A DNA stretch of 64,000 bases from the NCBI GenBank assembly GCA_030549335.1, contig CM060194.1, positions 65,934,547-65,998,546 on the forward strand, read 5' to 3'. Origin of the DNA: Pontederia crassipes (lineage: Eukaryota; Streptophyta; Magnoliopsida; Commelinales; Pontederiaceae). The notes below the pieces were generated by a model. It saw only the letters and a list, made by a program, of their open reading frames with translations, searched no databases and was not told the DNA's origin. Positions 35,430 to 48,285 of the stretch are shown in pieces. Each line of letters begins with the position of its first letter. Position 1 is the stretch's first letter. The position numbers and the translations under genes are program-made.

Positions 35430-36190
35430 TAAATAACTAGGGAAACTCCTCGTGCTTCGTGCAATTAACAAATGCATGATAATATTAATTATTTGATATA
35501 GGAAGAATATTAGACAAAGAATATATTTATATATTATTATAAATAAAAAAATTAATGTAATATAAAGTGTCAATACGTAACATATGAACATTTAATCATG
35601 ATATTAATATTTAATACACAATTGATTAACATAAATCAAGGGCCATCTACTTAAAATGTGTGATCTTTCAAATTCAAAATACTTATGACTTTTCGTATTA
35701 ATAAAATAATTAATGGATTTAAGTAGGTATAAAATATATGTTTTTAAAATTTAAAAATAATTAATAGACTTAAATTTTACATATTTCTTTTTACCAAATA
35801 AAAATATTTTTGTTATGAATAAAATATAATATAATTTTAAAAGTTAAAAAATAATTCATGAGGATTTAATAACGATCTTAAAATTTACTACACATTAGAT
35901 GGGTGCCAAAAAATTAGTAAAATAAGAAAATAAAATATAATCATGATGCTAAAATTTAATAACAGTTATTATGGACTCATTTATATTAGTATGAATAAAA
36001 ATATAATTGAATATAAAGAGTCAACATTTAGTTTGTGACCTTTTGGTCATCATTTTTAAAATTTTAAAACACAAAATAATAATAAAAATACCATGTGAAA
36101 TATAAATGTGAAGAATTGAATAATGCAATAAATTAGTGTAATGTCGATAATCATTTAAAAAATTATAAATTCAAAAATCAGATAAAATTA
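35430..36190. repeat. Imperfect AT-rich tandem units (first block)
   Basis: Units of about 100-120 bases recur with landmarks such as GAACATTTAATCATGATATT, AATAAAAATAT and AATATAAAGAGTCAA. The same unit family returns at 37780-38420. The block begins next to CTCGTGCTTCGTGCAATTAA, a short motif also seen in altered form near 32775 and 37215. Confidence 0.55.
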
Positions 36191-36402
36191 GGATGATGGT
36201 GAAAGCAGGAGTAGTGTGTGTGTGTGCCGGAAATTTAGTAAATACATTTTCTTCTTTTTTTTTCTCTCTTCATGGGACTCGGCTTTATAGTTGCCAAGCT
36301 GAAGATACTTCTTCTTCATCTAGCAAAAACCATAAAAAAGATTTAATGCACAAAAACAAATGAACTTAACAAAAGATGAATGCTTGCATTAGTATTCAAA
36401 TC

Positions 36403-36750
36403 ACAACTTAAGTTGTGACGTAGGATTCATGTAGGCAGCTTATTTCATTTGGTTGTCGTTGTTGTTGCATGGAGGCTGCTAGGACAAGAGTCGAAGATAC
36501 TCTTCTTTCTGATTTGTACATTGCATGGACGTACAGAGGCAAGAGCAACTTAAATTGGGACGATGCGTGGGCGATGAACTCGCCAATTGTTCCTAGACGC
36601 GCAGAGGTAGCTGGTGGGCACATGCTTTCGGATATAGAAAGGGAGGAGCTCGGTGTGGCTGGGTGGGAGATCAGAGAAGGATGAGACCATGTAGTCGAAG
36701 ATGGAGCGCTCCGAGGAATTGTCGGGCTCTGTTAATGCACACATGCCTCA
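36403..36750 (-). pseudogene. Unidentified gene-fragment-like stretch
   Basis: Raised GC content and an open minus-strand reading (LTEPDNSSERSIFDYMVSSF, then LPPSHTELLPFYIRKHVPTS) stand out from the AT-rich surroundings, but I do not recognise the family. The opposite strand is also open (36469-36684). It lies between the alpha-amylase and DUF2431 remnants, so a captured fragment is plausible. A second odd minus-strand frame is at 37473-37697. Confidence 0.3.
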
Positions 36751-36810
36751 CACATCATCTCATCTGAACATATATATATGTAGTAGATACGCATTTGTAC
36801 CAAGCAAGAG

Positions 36811-37181
36811 AAAAGTGTCTCTTCGTCTCTTCATCTTCCAAAAACTGGTGTCATTAGAAATTTATAACTCCATTTTTTATACCATCATGATACCTCTTTC
36901 ATAGGCATAAGGTTATTAATAGGAGAGAGAATGGGGAAGGAATGAACATAAAATTGAAAAAAATAGCAAAAAAGATAAATAATAATAGTTAAAGGAGAAA
37001 AGTGTCTCTTCATCTTCCCAAAACCAGTGTCGTTAGGAATTTATAACTCCATCATTTTATACCATCATGATACCTCTTAATTCATAGGCATAAGTTATTA
37101 ATACGAGAGAGAATGGGAGAAGGAATGAACATAAAATTGAAAAAAAGTAGCAAAAAAGATAAATAATAATGGTTAAAGGAC
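36811..37181. repeat. Tandem duplication of about 185 bp
   Basis: Two adjacent copies (36811-36997 and 36998-37181) both begin AAAAGTGTCTCTTC, share ATTTATAACTCCAT and ATACCATCATGATACCTCTT, and end near AAATAATAATGGTTAAAGGA. They differ by scattered substitutions and small indels. Confidence 0.85.
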
Positions 37182-37779
37182 AACTTTAAAACTGTCGTTG
37201 AAGCTGAGCTTTATATATATACGTGCATAGCGCGATTATAAATAATTTGATAAAATATATAAAACATATATAATATTGAGATATGTTATAAGATTAAAAT
37301 AATTTAGATTACAATAAATTAATATTTTAATATTTATTTGTTATTAATTTAAATAAAATATGAAAAGATAAACATGCATGTATAGCTAAAATAAAGTAAT
37401 AACTAAGTATTGATGAAAGTTACTTACCATTAATAAATCATAGAGATGATAATTAAATTAATAGTACTATATCTAAATATAAGAAATGATAATTGAAAGG
37501 TTATGTAGCACAGAGATGTTCACTTGGAAGTAGGAGCTCACCCTAGGGCTCAAAATTTCTGGACAATTGTTCTTGCTCATGGTGTGACCCAACTGCGGCG
37601 GCTCATTCTCGAACAGATTCAAAGAATTTGTGACACAAAATAGAAAGGTGAGCAGTAGGTGCCGGCGCACCCCGCCATCACTTGCTTCATGTGTCATTGT
37701 GGTTGGAATTGAAAATGGAAAGCATGGTGAATTCCACGAAGTGTTGGAGCGCTATATATATATAAGCATGAAAATTTAA

Positions 37780-38420
37780 TAGAATCCAAAGAATTGTACA
37801 AAAATATGACATTTAATTTATAAAAAAATTAATGATGTTGTAAAAAATATTAATACACATTAATTAAAAATACATTTATATATAATATATTTATTAACAT
37901 TAAAAATATAATGGGATATAAAGAGTCATCCTATAATTTATGAAAATTTGATCATGATATTTGCTACGCATTAATTAATAATGCATTTATATATAATTAT
38001 TTGTTATTAAAAATAGAAATATGATGGAATGTAAATGTCAATATGTAATGTGTGAAAATTTAAGCATTGTGTTAAAATTTCAATACACACAAAGATGCAT
38101 TTATGTATTACTATTTCTTATCATTAAAAATATAATGAAATATAAAAATCCATCTTGTATTTTATGAAAATTTAAACATTAATTAAGGATGCATATGTAT
38201 TTTTTTTATTATAAATAAAAAATTAATGAAATATAAATAGTCAATATGTAGTGTGTGAACATTTAATCTTAATATTAAAATTTAATACACAAACGTTAAC
38301 ATAAATCTAAGGTCATATGGTTAACATATGTGATCTTTCAAATTAAAAATATTATTATCTCCATATTAATAAAAAAATTAATGGTGTTATGTAGATATAA
38401 AATATGTGACTTTAAAAAGA
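37780..38420. repeat. Imperfect AT-rich tandem units (second block)
   Basis: At least four units of about 110-130 bases with a shared pattern: TATGAAAATTTAA, a CAT/ATTAATTAA segment, ATGCATTTATATATA, then AAAAATATAATG and AATATAAA. Same family as 35430-36190. Confidence 0.6.
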
Positions 38421-39740
38421 ATTAAAAAAAGAAAAATAATTAAAAAAAGAATAAAAAGAATAAAAAGAAAAATGAGGAATGGAGGAAGGATAGAGGTGCT
38501 TCATGGATGGAATTATAAAAGAAGCAAGCCTTAGCACATACAGTAGCTAAATTGCTCAATAGGTGTGTGCTCAACCTTTCAAAGCAGTGTTTTGCAATAG
38601 CAAGGGTTTCACGTACTTGCCATCCTAGTATACACATCCTTGTTGACCATAGTGTGCTTTAGAAGACATTAATTTTTTAGCTTTAGAAGACATATATCTA
38701 TCTTCTGGTCGCCCTTAAAGACAATGATGCATTTCTAAAGTTGAGCTTTGGCCTACTAAGCATGTTGTTGAGACGGCTCTTATTATTTTATTGCAATATA
38801 TGTTTTGTTCATATTACGGGAGTGATGATCGTCTGTCTACTTATTATTGAAGACATTACAATCAATTGAAGATAGCTTTTGGAATCCTCTGTCCATAATG
38901 GCTTGTGGAAATGATGATTTTTTTCTTGTTTTTTGCCATGTAGTGAATTGGACAATTGTTTATAATTGGAACGCCATGATTATACCTTATTTTGCACCAC
39001 AAGTTCAATCTATATAAATTTTTGTACGTTCTCAGTTGAATTCGAAAACTGATATTTAACACCAACTCCGTATACTTCTTTGGTTGTTCCATCAGTTGTG
39101 TACAAAAGCGAAAAGCTTGTACAGGAGATCATGAAAAAAGAAAATGAAAGTTGCTTTGTTCACGAGGATTAACATTTTGCATCTAAGCAAGCAAATTTCC
39201 AGTTAACAATTTGCATACCTCGACATCGACAACAATAAAGTGAGCCCAATATTAATACTTTATGCGTTGATCAAAGCTAAGATAGAATAAGGTTGTCAAG
39301 AAAAATACTTTATAGGACATTCTCTTAACACGTGGTTCTATAAAATAAAGGAGAACAAAGGCACGTTAATTATTTGAAAACTATATAATGGAAGAAGAAA
39401 GAAGACAAACTTTTAAAGAAAACATTTTTTGAAAAATTGTAATAATGTTTTGGAAAAGTACATGTTCTGTTTAGAAGATTTTATATATACCTTGTCTCCA
39501 AATACACGAAAAAACAAATAAACAATGAATATAAAAAGTACCCTAAAGTTTGGACAAAAGAAGAATTCTTCAAAAAAAAAAAACTTTTTCTATTCCTTTT
39601 CAAATATAGTTGCCCTGTCTCAATGATTCATAGAAAGCTTCAAATGGCAATGCATGACCAAGGATGAACATTAGACTGATCGTGTCCACCTGCCTAAACG
39701 ATGAACGCCTGCAAAGTCACCATGGTGTTGTCGCTGCCTC
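38421..39740. other. AT-rich intergenic DNA
   Basis: No gene recognised. A purine-rich run lies near 38415-38490; short frames match nothing known. Confidence 0.4.
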
Positions 39741-39744
39741 GTGG

Positions 39745-40440
39745 TCTCCCTTCTTCTAGCCAAGTAGTCCTAGTGTTATCGGTTGCACTGGAGCAGGTGC
39801 CAACTCGAAGGTAAAGCAACAGTCCCCAGAGGAGATTCTTGGTACTCTTGATGCCGCCGCCATCTTGTTGTGGTAGCTCAGATACTCCACCTGTCGGAAT
39901 TGTGCCATCTCCGTCAGATGCAGCCCTGCTCCGGCCGCCAGTCTCTCCAAGTTCCAGCGGGCGTAGGGCACATCGCTGCAATGCGAGATGTGGACTTCGC
40001 TGTTGTTGCTGCTCTGCATCTCCCTCCCTCCTGAAAAACACCCTTAGGAGCTCCTAGCGCATCCTGCGAACGGACTAATGGAGGGGATCATCTAATTAGA
40101 GAATATGCCATGCATGCTTTCCTACACGATGAGCTCAGAGTCTCATTCACAGAGATGTGGATAGTGGCTGGCGTGCGGGAATTTGAATACGATCAGATCA
40201 AACTTCAGAACTTCCAGGACCGGGTGATTCTGCATGTCGTTTACATCCACACCACGCAACAATTGGGACTTGGGACCACCGTTCCCTGAGCTCTTCCGGA
40301 TAAGCGTCAAACTCCAATACTTGGTCAGCAATGCATTTGAACATGTCCATACACACATTATATATGCAGAGTCAGTCACCACGACATTACGCAGTGAAGA
40401 GTCATCAGTTGAGATTTCAATTTCAAAGGCATTGGAGTCT
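39745..40440 (-). pseudogene. DUF2431 / BMT5-like Rossmann protein remnant
   Basis: Members of this family (yeast BMT5 is a 25S rRNA uridine N3-methyltransferase; plant At4g26485-like proteins) have a Rossmann fold. The upstream minus-strand piece (about 40440-40143) shows LLRGVDVNDMQNHPVLEVLK and FDLIVFKFPHASHYP, matching the family's GVDAT..M and FD.IIFNFPHAG motifs, then a TGA at 40143. A second piece (about 40060-39745) gives ELLRVFFRRE and, after a frame change, SEVHISHCSDVPYARWNLER, LAAGAGL, YLSYHNKMAA and SSGDCCFTFEL, the C-terminal signature. The first glycine-rich SAM-binding loop is missing, and a frame change lies near 40020, so I call it broken. An intron between the pieces is possible. 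Confidence 0.75.
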
Positions 40441-41190
40441 CAAAACGTTACTTTGAAGAGTTTGAACATAGTTTTATTGCCATGGGATTAACAACAAAAG
40501 CTAGCACTGGCTTGAAAGGTGGCAGAATTCTTAGGTCTTTGAAGGGTGCATAGGCGTGTGAGGATAAATTCATTTATTGTAGATGTGTGTAACTGTTGCA
40601 ATGTTTTGCAATAAAAGAGAAATAAAATGACAAATTGTAAAAATTTAAGAAAAAAAGATAAAGGCATTCGTGAGATCACATAAATTTGAAACCAAAATTG
40701 GAGCCCAGCTTTATATATTCAAACAATGAAGGTAATAATGAAAGCAGAGAGAAGAAAACTCGGGAAGGAGAAGAAAGAGATAATATTGGTAATAATAGAG
40801 GGGAAAAGTTATAAATATGGAAATTTAAAAGTTATCAATTCACGATTTTAAGTATAGATATAGATATATATAAGATTTAAAACTGTTGCATTAATTAAGT
40901 AGTGGCCTTTAAGTATATAGCTATTATTAATGGATCAAATAGATTAGAAATTTGAAAAAATAAGAAAAAAAGATAAATTGAAAGGATGGCCTTAGCATAG
41001 TTTGAATGCACCGGCTTTATATATATATATATATATATAGATTGGAGGGGAGTTGCACTATAGAGAGGAATGGATTAAATAATTAGAGGTTAAATCATGC
41101 ATGTTAAAATTAAAAGTTTTAAAAAATTCACAATACTTGAAAAAAGAGATAAATTCAAATCTTATAATGTCAAACCTCCCAATGCATCAG
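40441..41190. other. AT-rich intergenic DNA
   Basis: No gene. Short motifs (GGCTTTATATATAT near 41012, AGCTTTATATATTC near 40708) also occur near 36280 and 37200, pointing to a dispersed repeat family with undefined borders. Confidence 0.35.

Positions 41191-41251
<61 letters not shown>
41191..41251. repeat. (TA)n microsatellite, about 30 units
   Basis: Uninterrupted TA run directly at the right border of the putative 8.5-kb insertion that separates copies B and C of the duplicated block. Confidence 0.9.
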
Positions 41252-41255
<4 letters not shown>

Positions 41256-42151
41256 CTAGACGTGACCACATTAAAGTGGTTTTGGTCCTTCATTCACCCA
41301 CCGGTCCCCTGTTCCAAACCCAACTCCCAATCAACTGAAAAATCTATATTTTGTTTTATATTATCTTTTTACTTACTTCTTTTTACTTATTTCTTATTTC
41401 TATAATTTTTTTGCATCACATTCTTACAATTGGATTGTATTATCTTTTTTTCTTCGGACAAACTAGTAAATTTGATCATCTTTTATCATTAAGCCATTTT
41501 ATAATAAATTTATTTTCAAGCAATTGTTTTTTATTTAAATTTTTTTAATAATTACTCCATCATGTTATTAACTTGTATAGGCATTGTATGTATTATACAT
41601 TTATGTTATTCTTTTTTATACATGGAAATAAAAAAAACTATTAATTAATAAATAATGTTTACCGTACTCTTAGTAATATATTTATTTTGTTGTTCTATTT
41701 TATTATTTTAATTTATTATATCACAATATAAATATTTTTGCAATTCATTATTTCATTGACTTTAAGAAAGTTCCTTATTTCTCAGATATATTACATTGAG
41801 AAAAAAGTATATGTAGAGTAATTATTGTAGAAGAGGTGTAGAATACTAATTTTAGTTATTATATTAATAAAACAATTATATGTTAATTTATTTTATTAGT
41901 TAAATAAAAAATGATCAAGATCAAGATATTTCGATTATTCAGTGATTATGATCAAGCTAGTTTAACAAATATTTTTATTCAACAGCTAAAGATTTTTTAG
42001 TCTTAAATTATATTTTTATTATTAAATTAATTAAATATATATTACTTCACCTAAGAAATATATCATTAATTTAATCATAAATTATTATTAAATTAATTAT
42101 ATGATAAAAATAAGTGCTTTATTCTAAAATATAAAGTGGGGATTCTACATA

Positions 42152-43341
42152 GAATAAAATAGGAGTGTGCCCTCTCTAAAGAGAAGACACAGTGTACCCT
42201 TTTAATATCACCATTGGATCAAGAATGTGTGCTCCAAATTGATTCTCATTGGCTCAAAAAATTGATTAAAAAAATGATGGCTCTCTTCCAAACCACACCT
42301 TCGTCTCTCTCCTTTTCTCCTTTTGTCTCATCTCCCTCCTCCATTTCGGTCTCTCTCAAACTCTCTCCCTCCATCTTTGTCGCCACGAGATAGAGAATGT
42401 CGCTCTTCATATATTTAGTTGATGTACGTGCTTCAGATTCTTCTTCCCTAAGCCGTGAAAGATTCCAGCAGAAGAAGCCGCCATGAGAGACCCCATCAGA
42501 TCATTCTTCTCTTGGATTCTAGGCAGCAACACTGGCGGTAACACCCCCTGGTGTCGTTGAACACCTCCAAGTTCCAGGACCAGGAGCATCTCCACTTGGT
42601 CGGCAGCGGCAACGGCACATTTGACTTCGCCACAAAAACAGTCGGAAGATCATGCACCGACTAGACGCCGGTGATCAGAGCCGAGGTCACGCTCCAAAGC
42701 TTCATTAGGTTCGATGTGTCCTCCAACAACTGCAACCGACCTTCGTGCAGCCTGATGCTCCCGACGCCACCGAGATCAATCTTCTGTGTCTAAGAGCTCA
42801 AGGGCACCGTCATGGGGCATGACCACTTCTCCGTCGCGAGGTGCGTGCCGGCCTGAAATATGTTGTGACTCCTAGAGGAGAGGGTCACGCCCTTCCTTGG
42901 AGCCAACATGGCGAGTGCCGGGGTGCAAGGGTGCGTCGTTGTGAGTGTGTCGCGAGTTGCCATGCGCGGCCATCGGAGAAGTGGCGGAGAGCTTGGTGGA
43001 GAAGACGCGGGGTTGACAACATTGTGGCATCTGGATGGCTACTCGAGCAGCAAACGTGGCTGGAGAAAGATAGTCGGGAGAGATGGAGGGAGAGAGAGTC
43101 AAAGGAAGAGAGAGAGGAGAGAGATGGAACAAGGTATTTTGTTGGGGAGAGTAGGCGAGTCACGTAAGGGTTAATTGGAGAGATGTGTTGGGTTGACTTT
43201 TTTTCTTTGATATTATTTTTTTCTGAGTAGATGAATAAAAAGAAGTTTGAATTAATCTGAACCACACCTTCTAATCCAATGGCTAATATTAACAGGGCAC
43301 ACGGTGTGCCCTCTTTAAAGGGGTTACACCCCCATTTTTTC
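42152..43341. mobile_element. TIR element carrying GC-rich gene-like DNA (Pack-MULE-like)
   Basis: The ends are inverted repeats of about 75 bp: GAATAAAATAGGAGTGTGCC on the left and GGAAAAAATGGGGGTGTAAC on the opposite strand at the right, both followed by CTTTAAAGAG-type and CCATTGGAT motifs. CTACATA flanks both sides (42145-42151 and 43342-43348). The interior 42420-43180 is far more GC-rich than its surroundings. It contains broken coding-like stretches (for example GSGNGTFDFATK and AEVTLQSFIRFDVSSNNC) with stops, suggesting captured gene pieces whose source I cannot name. Confidence 0.65.
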
Positions 43342-43569
43342 CTACATATTTATTAATCTCATATTATATGTTATGATTAAAAAATGAGAAGAAAAATTAT
43401 GGCGAGAATACTCTACATGAAATTGTATCATGTTCTTTAAAATGACGTCGTACTGTACAAAAAGATACAAAAAATATTATAGATTATGATCTTAAATCTT
43501 AATGATCATACTCTAAGATATTAAAAGATCATTCAAATCTTGAAATTTTAATTTTTCAAAAGTAAAAAT

Positions 43570-43951
43570 TGAAAAAACTGTAATAGCAAAACTAGATCAA
43601 ATTACGACGAATTATTAATAAATTGAATAAACTGAATGCGGAAACTTACAGTTGTCCATCGCTCTCTTTCAATCACGAACAAGTTGTCTATTGTCTTCTT
43701 GTATTGACGAACACTTGATAGAATGAACTTTCAAAATGACAGTATATAAATCTTTTTTTTTTCTTAACATAGATGAGGAATGCAAAAAAAAAATTTACCA
43801 AATAGATTTCATCCAAGTTGTGTGTTTTGAGGACTATGACCATCTATTTATAGTAGTCATACGAGTTTGAAATTTCACCTATCATGAAACACATTTTGAT
43901 CTTTATATATGTCTTTTTACATTAATGCACCTTTTGTTCATCATGTATGTG

Positions 43952-43995
<44 letters not shown>

Positions 43996-44179
43996 TTTTG
44001 ATATATATACACTACCTTTTGGTATATACATTTTTTCTCTTTACAAATATAATTCCATATCATTTCATATTAATGAATATGTTCACAAATACTTTGATCA
44101 CTTTATTTGGGCCTCAATATATTTTGACAATTCTTAATTATATAATTATTTTCATATTAAACCCAATGTTGGAATTACA
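43570..44179 (-). repeat. 3' LTR of the Copia element
   Basis: 610-bp direct repeat of 47436-48126. It lacks the first bases (TGTTGGAACA) that are kept in the other LTR. Confidence 0.85.
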
Positions 44180-47100
44180 ATCTTCCACTTGGGTTGTATA
44201 TGAAACTTTATAATTATACATATCAACATGAGTTCGACTTTCTTATCAAAATCATAATGCCTTAAAGTAATCTTATTCATTAATTATACTAATAAAGGAT
44301 CAAAGTAGTCTTTATCGCATTCATCGTAACTTGACGCAACATCGATCACATATATCAATATAATCAATAACATGATCTTGATATAGATGTGTAGCAAGGA
44401 AGTTACATGCAATGTAATCATAACATGCCTACTTCCAACTAGTCCGCTTTATCGAGATAAAATTTAATATAGAGTGAAACTGAACTGTAGATCTACAGAT
44501 ATTAACCTTAATATATAAGTTAAACTATAAGATAATATGTCTATAATATGAGCATTTATAATACAAACTCCCACTGAAACTAAATATACTGAAACAAAAT
44601 GACATCCATATTACCGGTGTACTCGAGAAATATCTTGGGTGACAATTCCTTAGTAGGTGGATCCACAATAATAGAGTTTGTCTTAACATGCTCAATAAAC
44701 ATTAATATTTTATTTACTCTTTCTTTTAAAAACAAGGAGCTTAACTTCAATGTGTCTCAATTTTGTCATGCTCCAATTGTTATTGAAATATATAAGTGTC
44801 ACGTTATTGTCACAAAAAATAGTTTTAGTGGTCTTTTAATATCATCAACTATCCGTAATTTCGTGACAAAATTTAATAACTAAATTTCATAATTAAATGT
44901 CTCATAGTACGCGATGAATTCTACTTTCACAATTGAAGAGTATAATAATTAACTATTTGACACTCTTCCATAATATAACACACACTACAAATAAATATAG
45001 TCTAATGTAGATTTTATACTATCTTGGACATCTAACAAATCGGAGTTTGAATATCCAACGATCACAACATGATTTGTCTTCAGATATGTCTTCTATAAAA
45101 TATTGTTGGACCCTTTTGGCTACTTTCTCTTAATCCATTTCTGAATTACTTAAGTATTTGCCTAATATCTCAGTAATGTACGCAATATTTATATGTGTAC
45201 AAACATGAACATATATAAAACTTCCTATATCTAATGCATAAGAAATCGTCCGCATTTCTATTCTTTCAAAGTCTTTGTTGTGACACTAGTTGAGATTAAA
45301 CTTATCTCCTTTATATGTAGGAGTACTTCCTTGTAAGCATAATTTCATTATATTTTAATTTACAACACGAAAAAATATATGACCAAGATTTTTTCATCTC
45401 AAAATGGCTTATTAGAAATCTTTTGATTTCTTAAATGTGCTTACTCCCACCGAGCTTATGACATACACAATCATGCATTGAGTTCATTTCAAAGTCAAAT
45501 GAGATAATAACTTTATGAAACTTGTGATATCAACATTCATATATGTGGTTCAAAAACTAAAATGTGCTATCAATTGTCATTATAATATTAGAAGAGTCAT
45601 TAGATGACACAAGAGAAAATGCCTCATGAAAATCAACGTCTTCTTTCTTTATAAAGCCCAATAAACACTTTTGAGTAATGAAATAAAATACTAAACATTA
45701 TCGTCATTAATGACATCCATCTACTTTTTAGAATTAGAACTTTTCATAGTCTTATGGAGGTTGATTGGATCATCCTTTATTATATCAATATCAACTTGAT
45801 GTTCTTGAAGAATATCGTGTAGTCATATGACACTACACTTCGCCTTTCTCTAATGGATCTTCTTAATGAAAAATATTCTTGAGATTGTAGAGTTTATTCT
45901 TTTAGAGAGATCTTCAACATTATCTTAAACATAATTGACATTTTTAATATTAGAAATAAATTTCTAATCAATGCTAATCGTATCTATTGGAATCTTAATT
46001 GATTCTTCCTTAAAGATAATGTTCCTAATATTATTTCCTCCTTCAATTTCAACATACTTAACTAAGCACTCTTATTAATTATATTTAAAAATTTCAAGGA
46101 AATCTTGACTATAATCACAATTTTGAGATATAGTACCTCTAAATATTTTCGAAATGACACCCTCAATTATTTATACTATTGGATTACTCCCATTTTTCTA
46201 TCTCACTCGTTTATTAATGATACTCTTATTAATAATTTAGTAGGTTTGGCAATCCTAGAAGCATAATCCAAAATCATGACTTTAAGAGTGATATTAATAC
46301 TCTCTTATCATGTCTTAAAATTTGTGTCATTATACATGAGTATGAATTTGATGCTCATATTAATATTACTAGCAAATACAAAAACTAAATAGAGAATAAA
46401 TCATAAATACAAAATTAAGTCATAACAAAATTTAAGTATGGACAAATCTCATCACAAGACATATTCACAACATTAGTATTTAGTCTTTGAAAGAAATACT
46501 AACTTGTAGGTGATATCTTCTCATGGTAACAATTCATAATAAAATAACATAACAAATAATAAATTTTCTTTTGGACAATTTATTATTCATATATAATATC
46601 AAATAATTATCACTCATTGTTGCCATTATACAATAGAAAAATATAAGTATGGACAAATCTCACATTAGCACAACATTAGTATTTAATCTTTTGACAGAAA
46701 TACTAATTTATAAGTGATATTTTCTCATGATAACAATTTGATAATAAAATAACATATCAAATAATAAATTTTCTTTTGGGTCAATTTATTATTCATATGT
46801 AATACAAATAATTATCACAAATTGTTGCCATGATACGATATGTTACCAATTCAAATATTAAACATCATTTGTGATGCTCAATATTTAATTAATAATATGT
46901 AGATCACTGCTTATATTTTGAACTAAATTAAGTTACACAAAAGAAACTACTTTGGTAACATATTATGCAATAATAATCTATTTCAAAATATATATAATTG
47001 TTTAGTATTTATTCTTCACCTTTTATCACAATAAGATAGTGATAAGTTCCAAATGGATCTTCAACTAATAATTATCCATACTTTGACGATTGTTATATTC

Positions 47101-47435
47101 ATGCATAATGTGTAGGATGATATTAATAGAAAAAGTATTCATCCATATCAATCAATAGATAATGTAAGCATTCATTAAATACATCTTCAAGAAAGAAAAA
47201 AATGAATATTTTAATCTTGTACGTGAAAGAAACTTAATGATAATTTGAATATATTTATCATTATCCATTCACTTAATATTAAAGGTGTGACACTTTTAAT
47301 ATAAAACTAAATGATCCAAAATGCATGAATTAACTTTGATTGAGCAAATGAAGTTCTTGCATGAACATACCAAAGAATGGAATAAAATCAAAAGTATATG
47401 TTCATACAAAAAACTAAACTTTCTTATATACCAAT

Positions 47436-47873
47436 TGAAAGAATCTTAATAGCAAAACTAGATCGAATCGTGATGAATCATTAAGGAACTGAATGAGAAA
47501 CTTATAGTTGTCCATTGCTCTCTTTTGATCACGAATAAATTATTCATTGACTTCTCGTGTTGATGAACACTTGATGGGATGAACTTCCAAAATGACACTA
47601 CAAAAATATATTCTTCTAAGCACAAATGGAGAATGCAAAAAGAAATACTTTTTACCCAATATTTCATCCAAGTTGTTGTGTATTTTGTGAATCATGACCA
47701 TCTATTTATAGTAGGCACAAAGGTTTGAAATTTCACCATCATGAAGCCTTCAAATGCATCCTTTGATCTACATATATGTCTTTTGACATTGATGCACTTT
47801 TTATTCATCATGTATATACCTTTTTATTTCCATACAACTAAAACATATACACTTTTAAACTTTATAAACCATT

Positions 47874-47916
<43 letters not shown>

Positions 47917-48126
47917 GCTTTATGCATCTTTTGGTATATATACACCCTTTAACCTTTTGGTATATGTACTTTTTGGTCTCTACACATATAATTTCATATC
48001 ATTTTATATTAATGAATATGCTCACAAATACTTTGATCATTTTAGTTGAACCTCAATATATTTTGACAATTCTTAATTATATAATTATTTTCATATTAAA
48101 CCCAATGTTAAAATTATGTTCCAACA
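47436..48126 (-). repeat. 5' LTR of the Copia element
   Basis: 691-bp LTR that starts TGTTGGAACATAATTTTAAC and ends TTTCA on the minus strand, directly before the decayed primer site. Confidence 0.85.
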
Positions 48127-48285
48127 AAAATCAAAAAGAGAAAATACTTTGATTGTGTTTTGTTCCCACAATATTCTAATTGATTAGAAATAATATTTTG
48201 CTTATGTTATTGTTTCTTAAATATTAATTTATTAAGAATTATGATTCTACGTCTTAGAAATATGTACCTCCTTTTCCATCTTAAT

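Larger units (their letters stand above)
43570..48126 (-). mobile_element. Degenerate Copia LTR retrotransposon (4.56 kb)
   Basis: LTRs at 43570-44179 and 47436-48126, flanked by an exact 5-bp target duplication AAAAT (43565-43569 and 48127-48131). Orientation is minus: next to the right LTR is TTGGTATATAAG, a decayed tRNA-Met primer site, and next to the left LTR is a polypurine tract AAGTGGAAGA. Minus-strand frames near 45070-44600 give DVQDSIKS, LRHIEVKLL and IEHVKTNSIIVDPPTKELSP, the C-terminal RNase H of Copia pol. Other domains are too decayed to read. Both LTRs carry a long TA run (43957-43990 and 47877-47912). Confidence 0.88.
41252..48285. repeat. Duplicated block, copy C, cut by nested insertions
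   Basis: Three pieces continue copy A in order: 41252-41795, 43355-43569 and 48127-48285. The first gap holds about 360 bp of AT-rich DNA plus the TIR element at 42152-43341. The second gap holds the Copia element at 43570-48126. Together with copy B this makes a complete second copy of block A. Confidence 0.75.

Noticed and set aside
42841-43265. Overlapping open frames on both strands in the TIR element
   Set aside because: Purine-rich repeats and GC content explain them; no protein family recognised.
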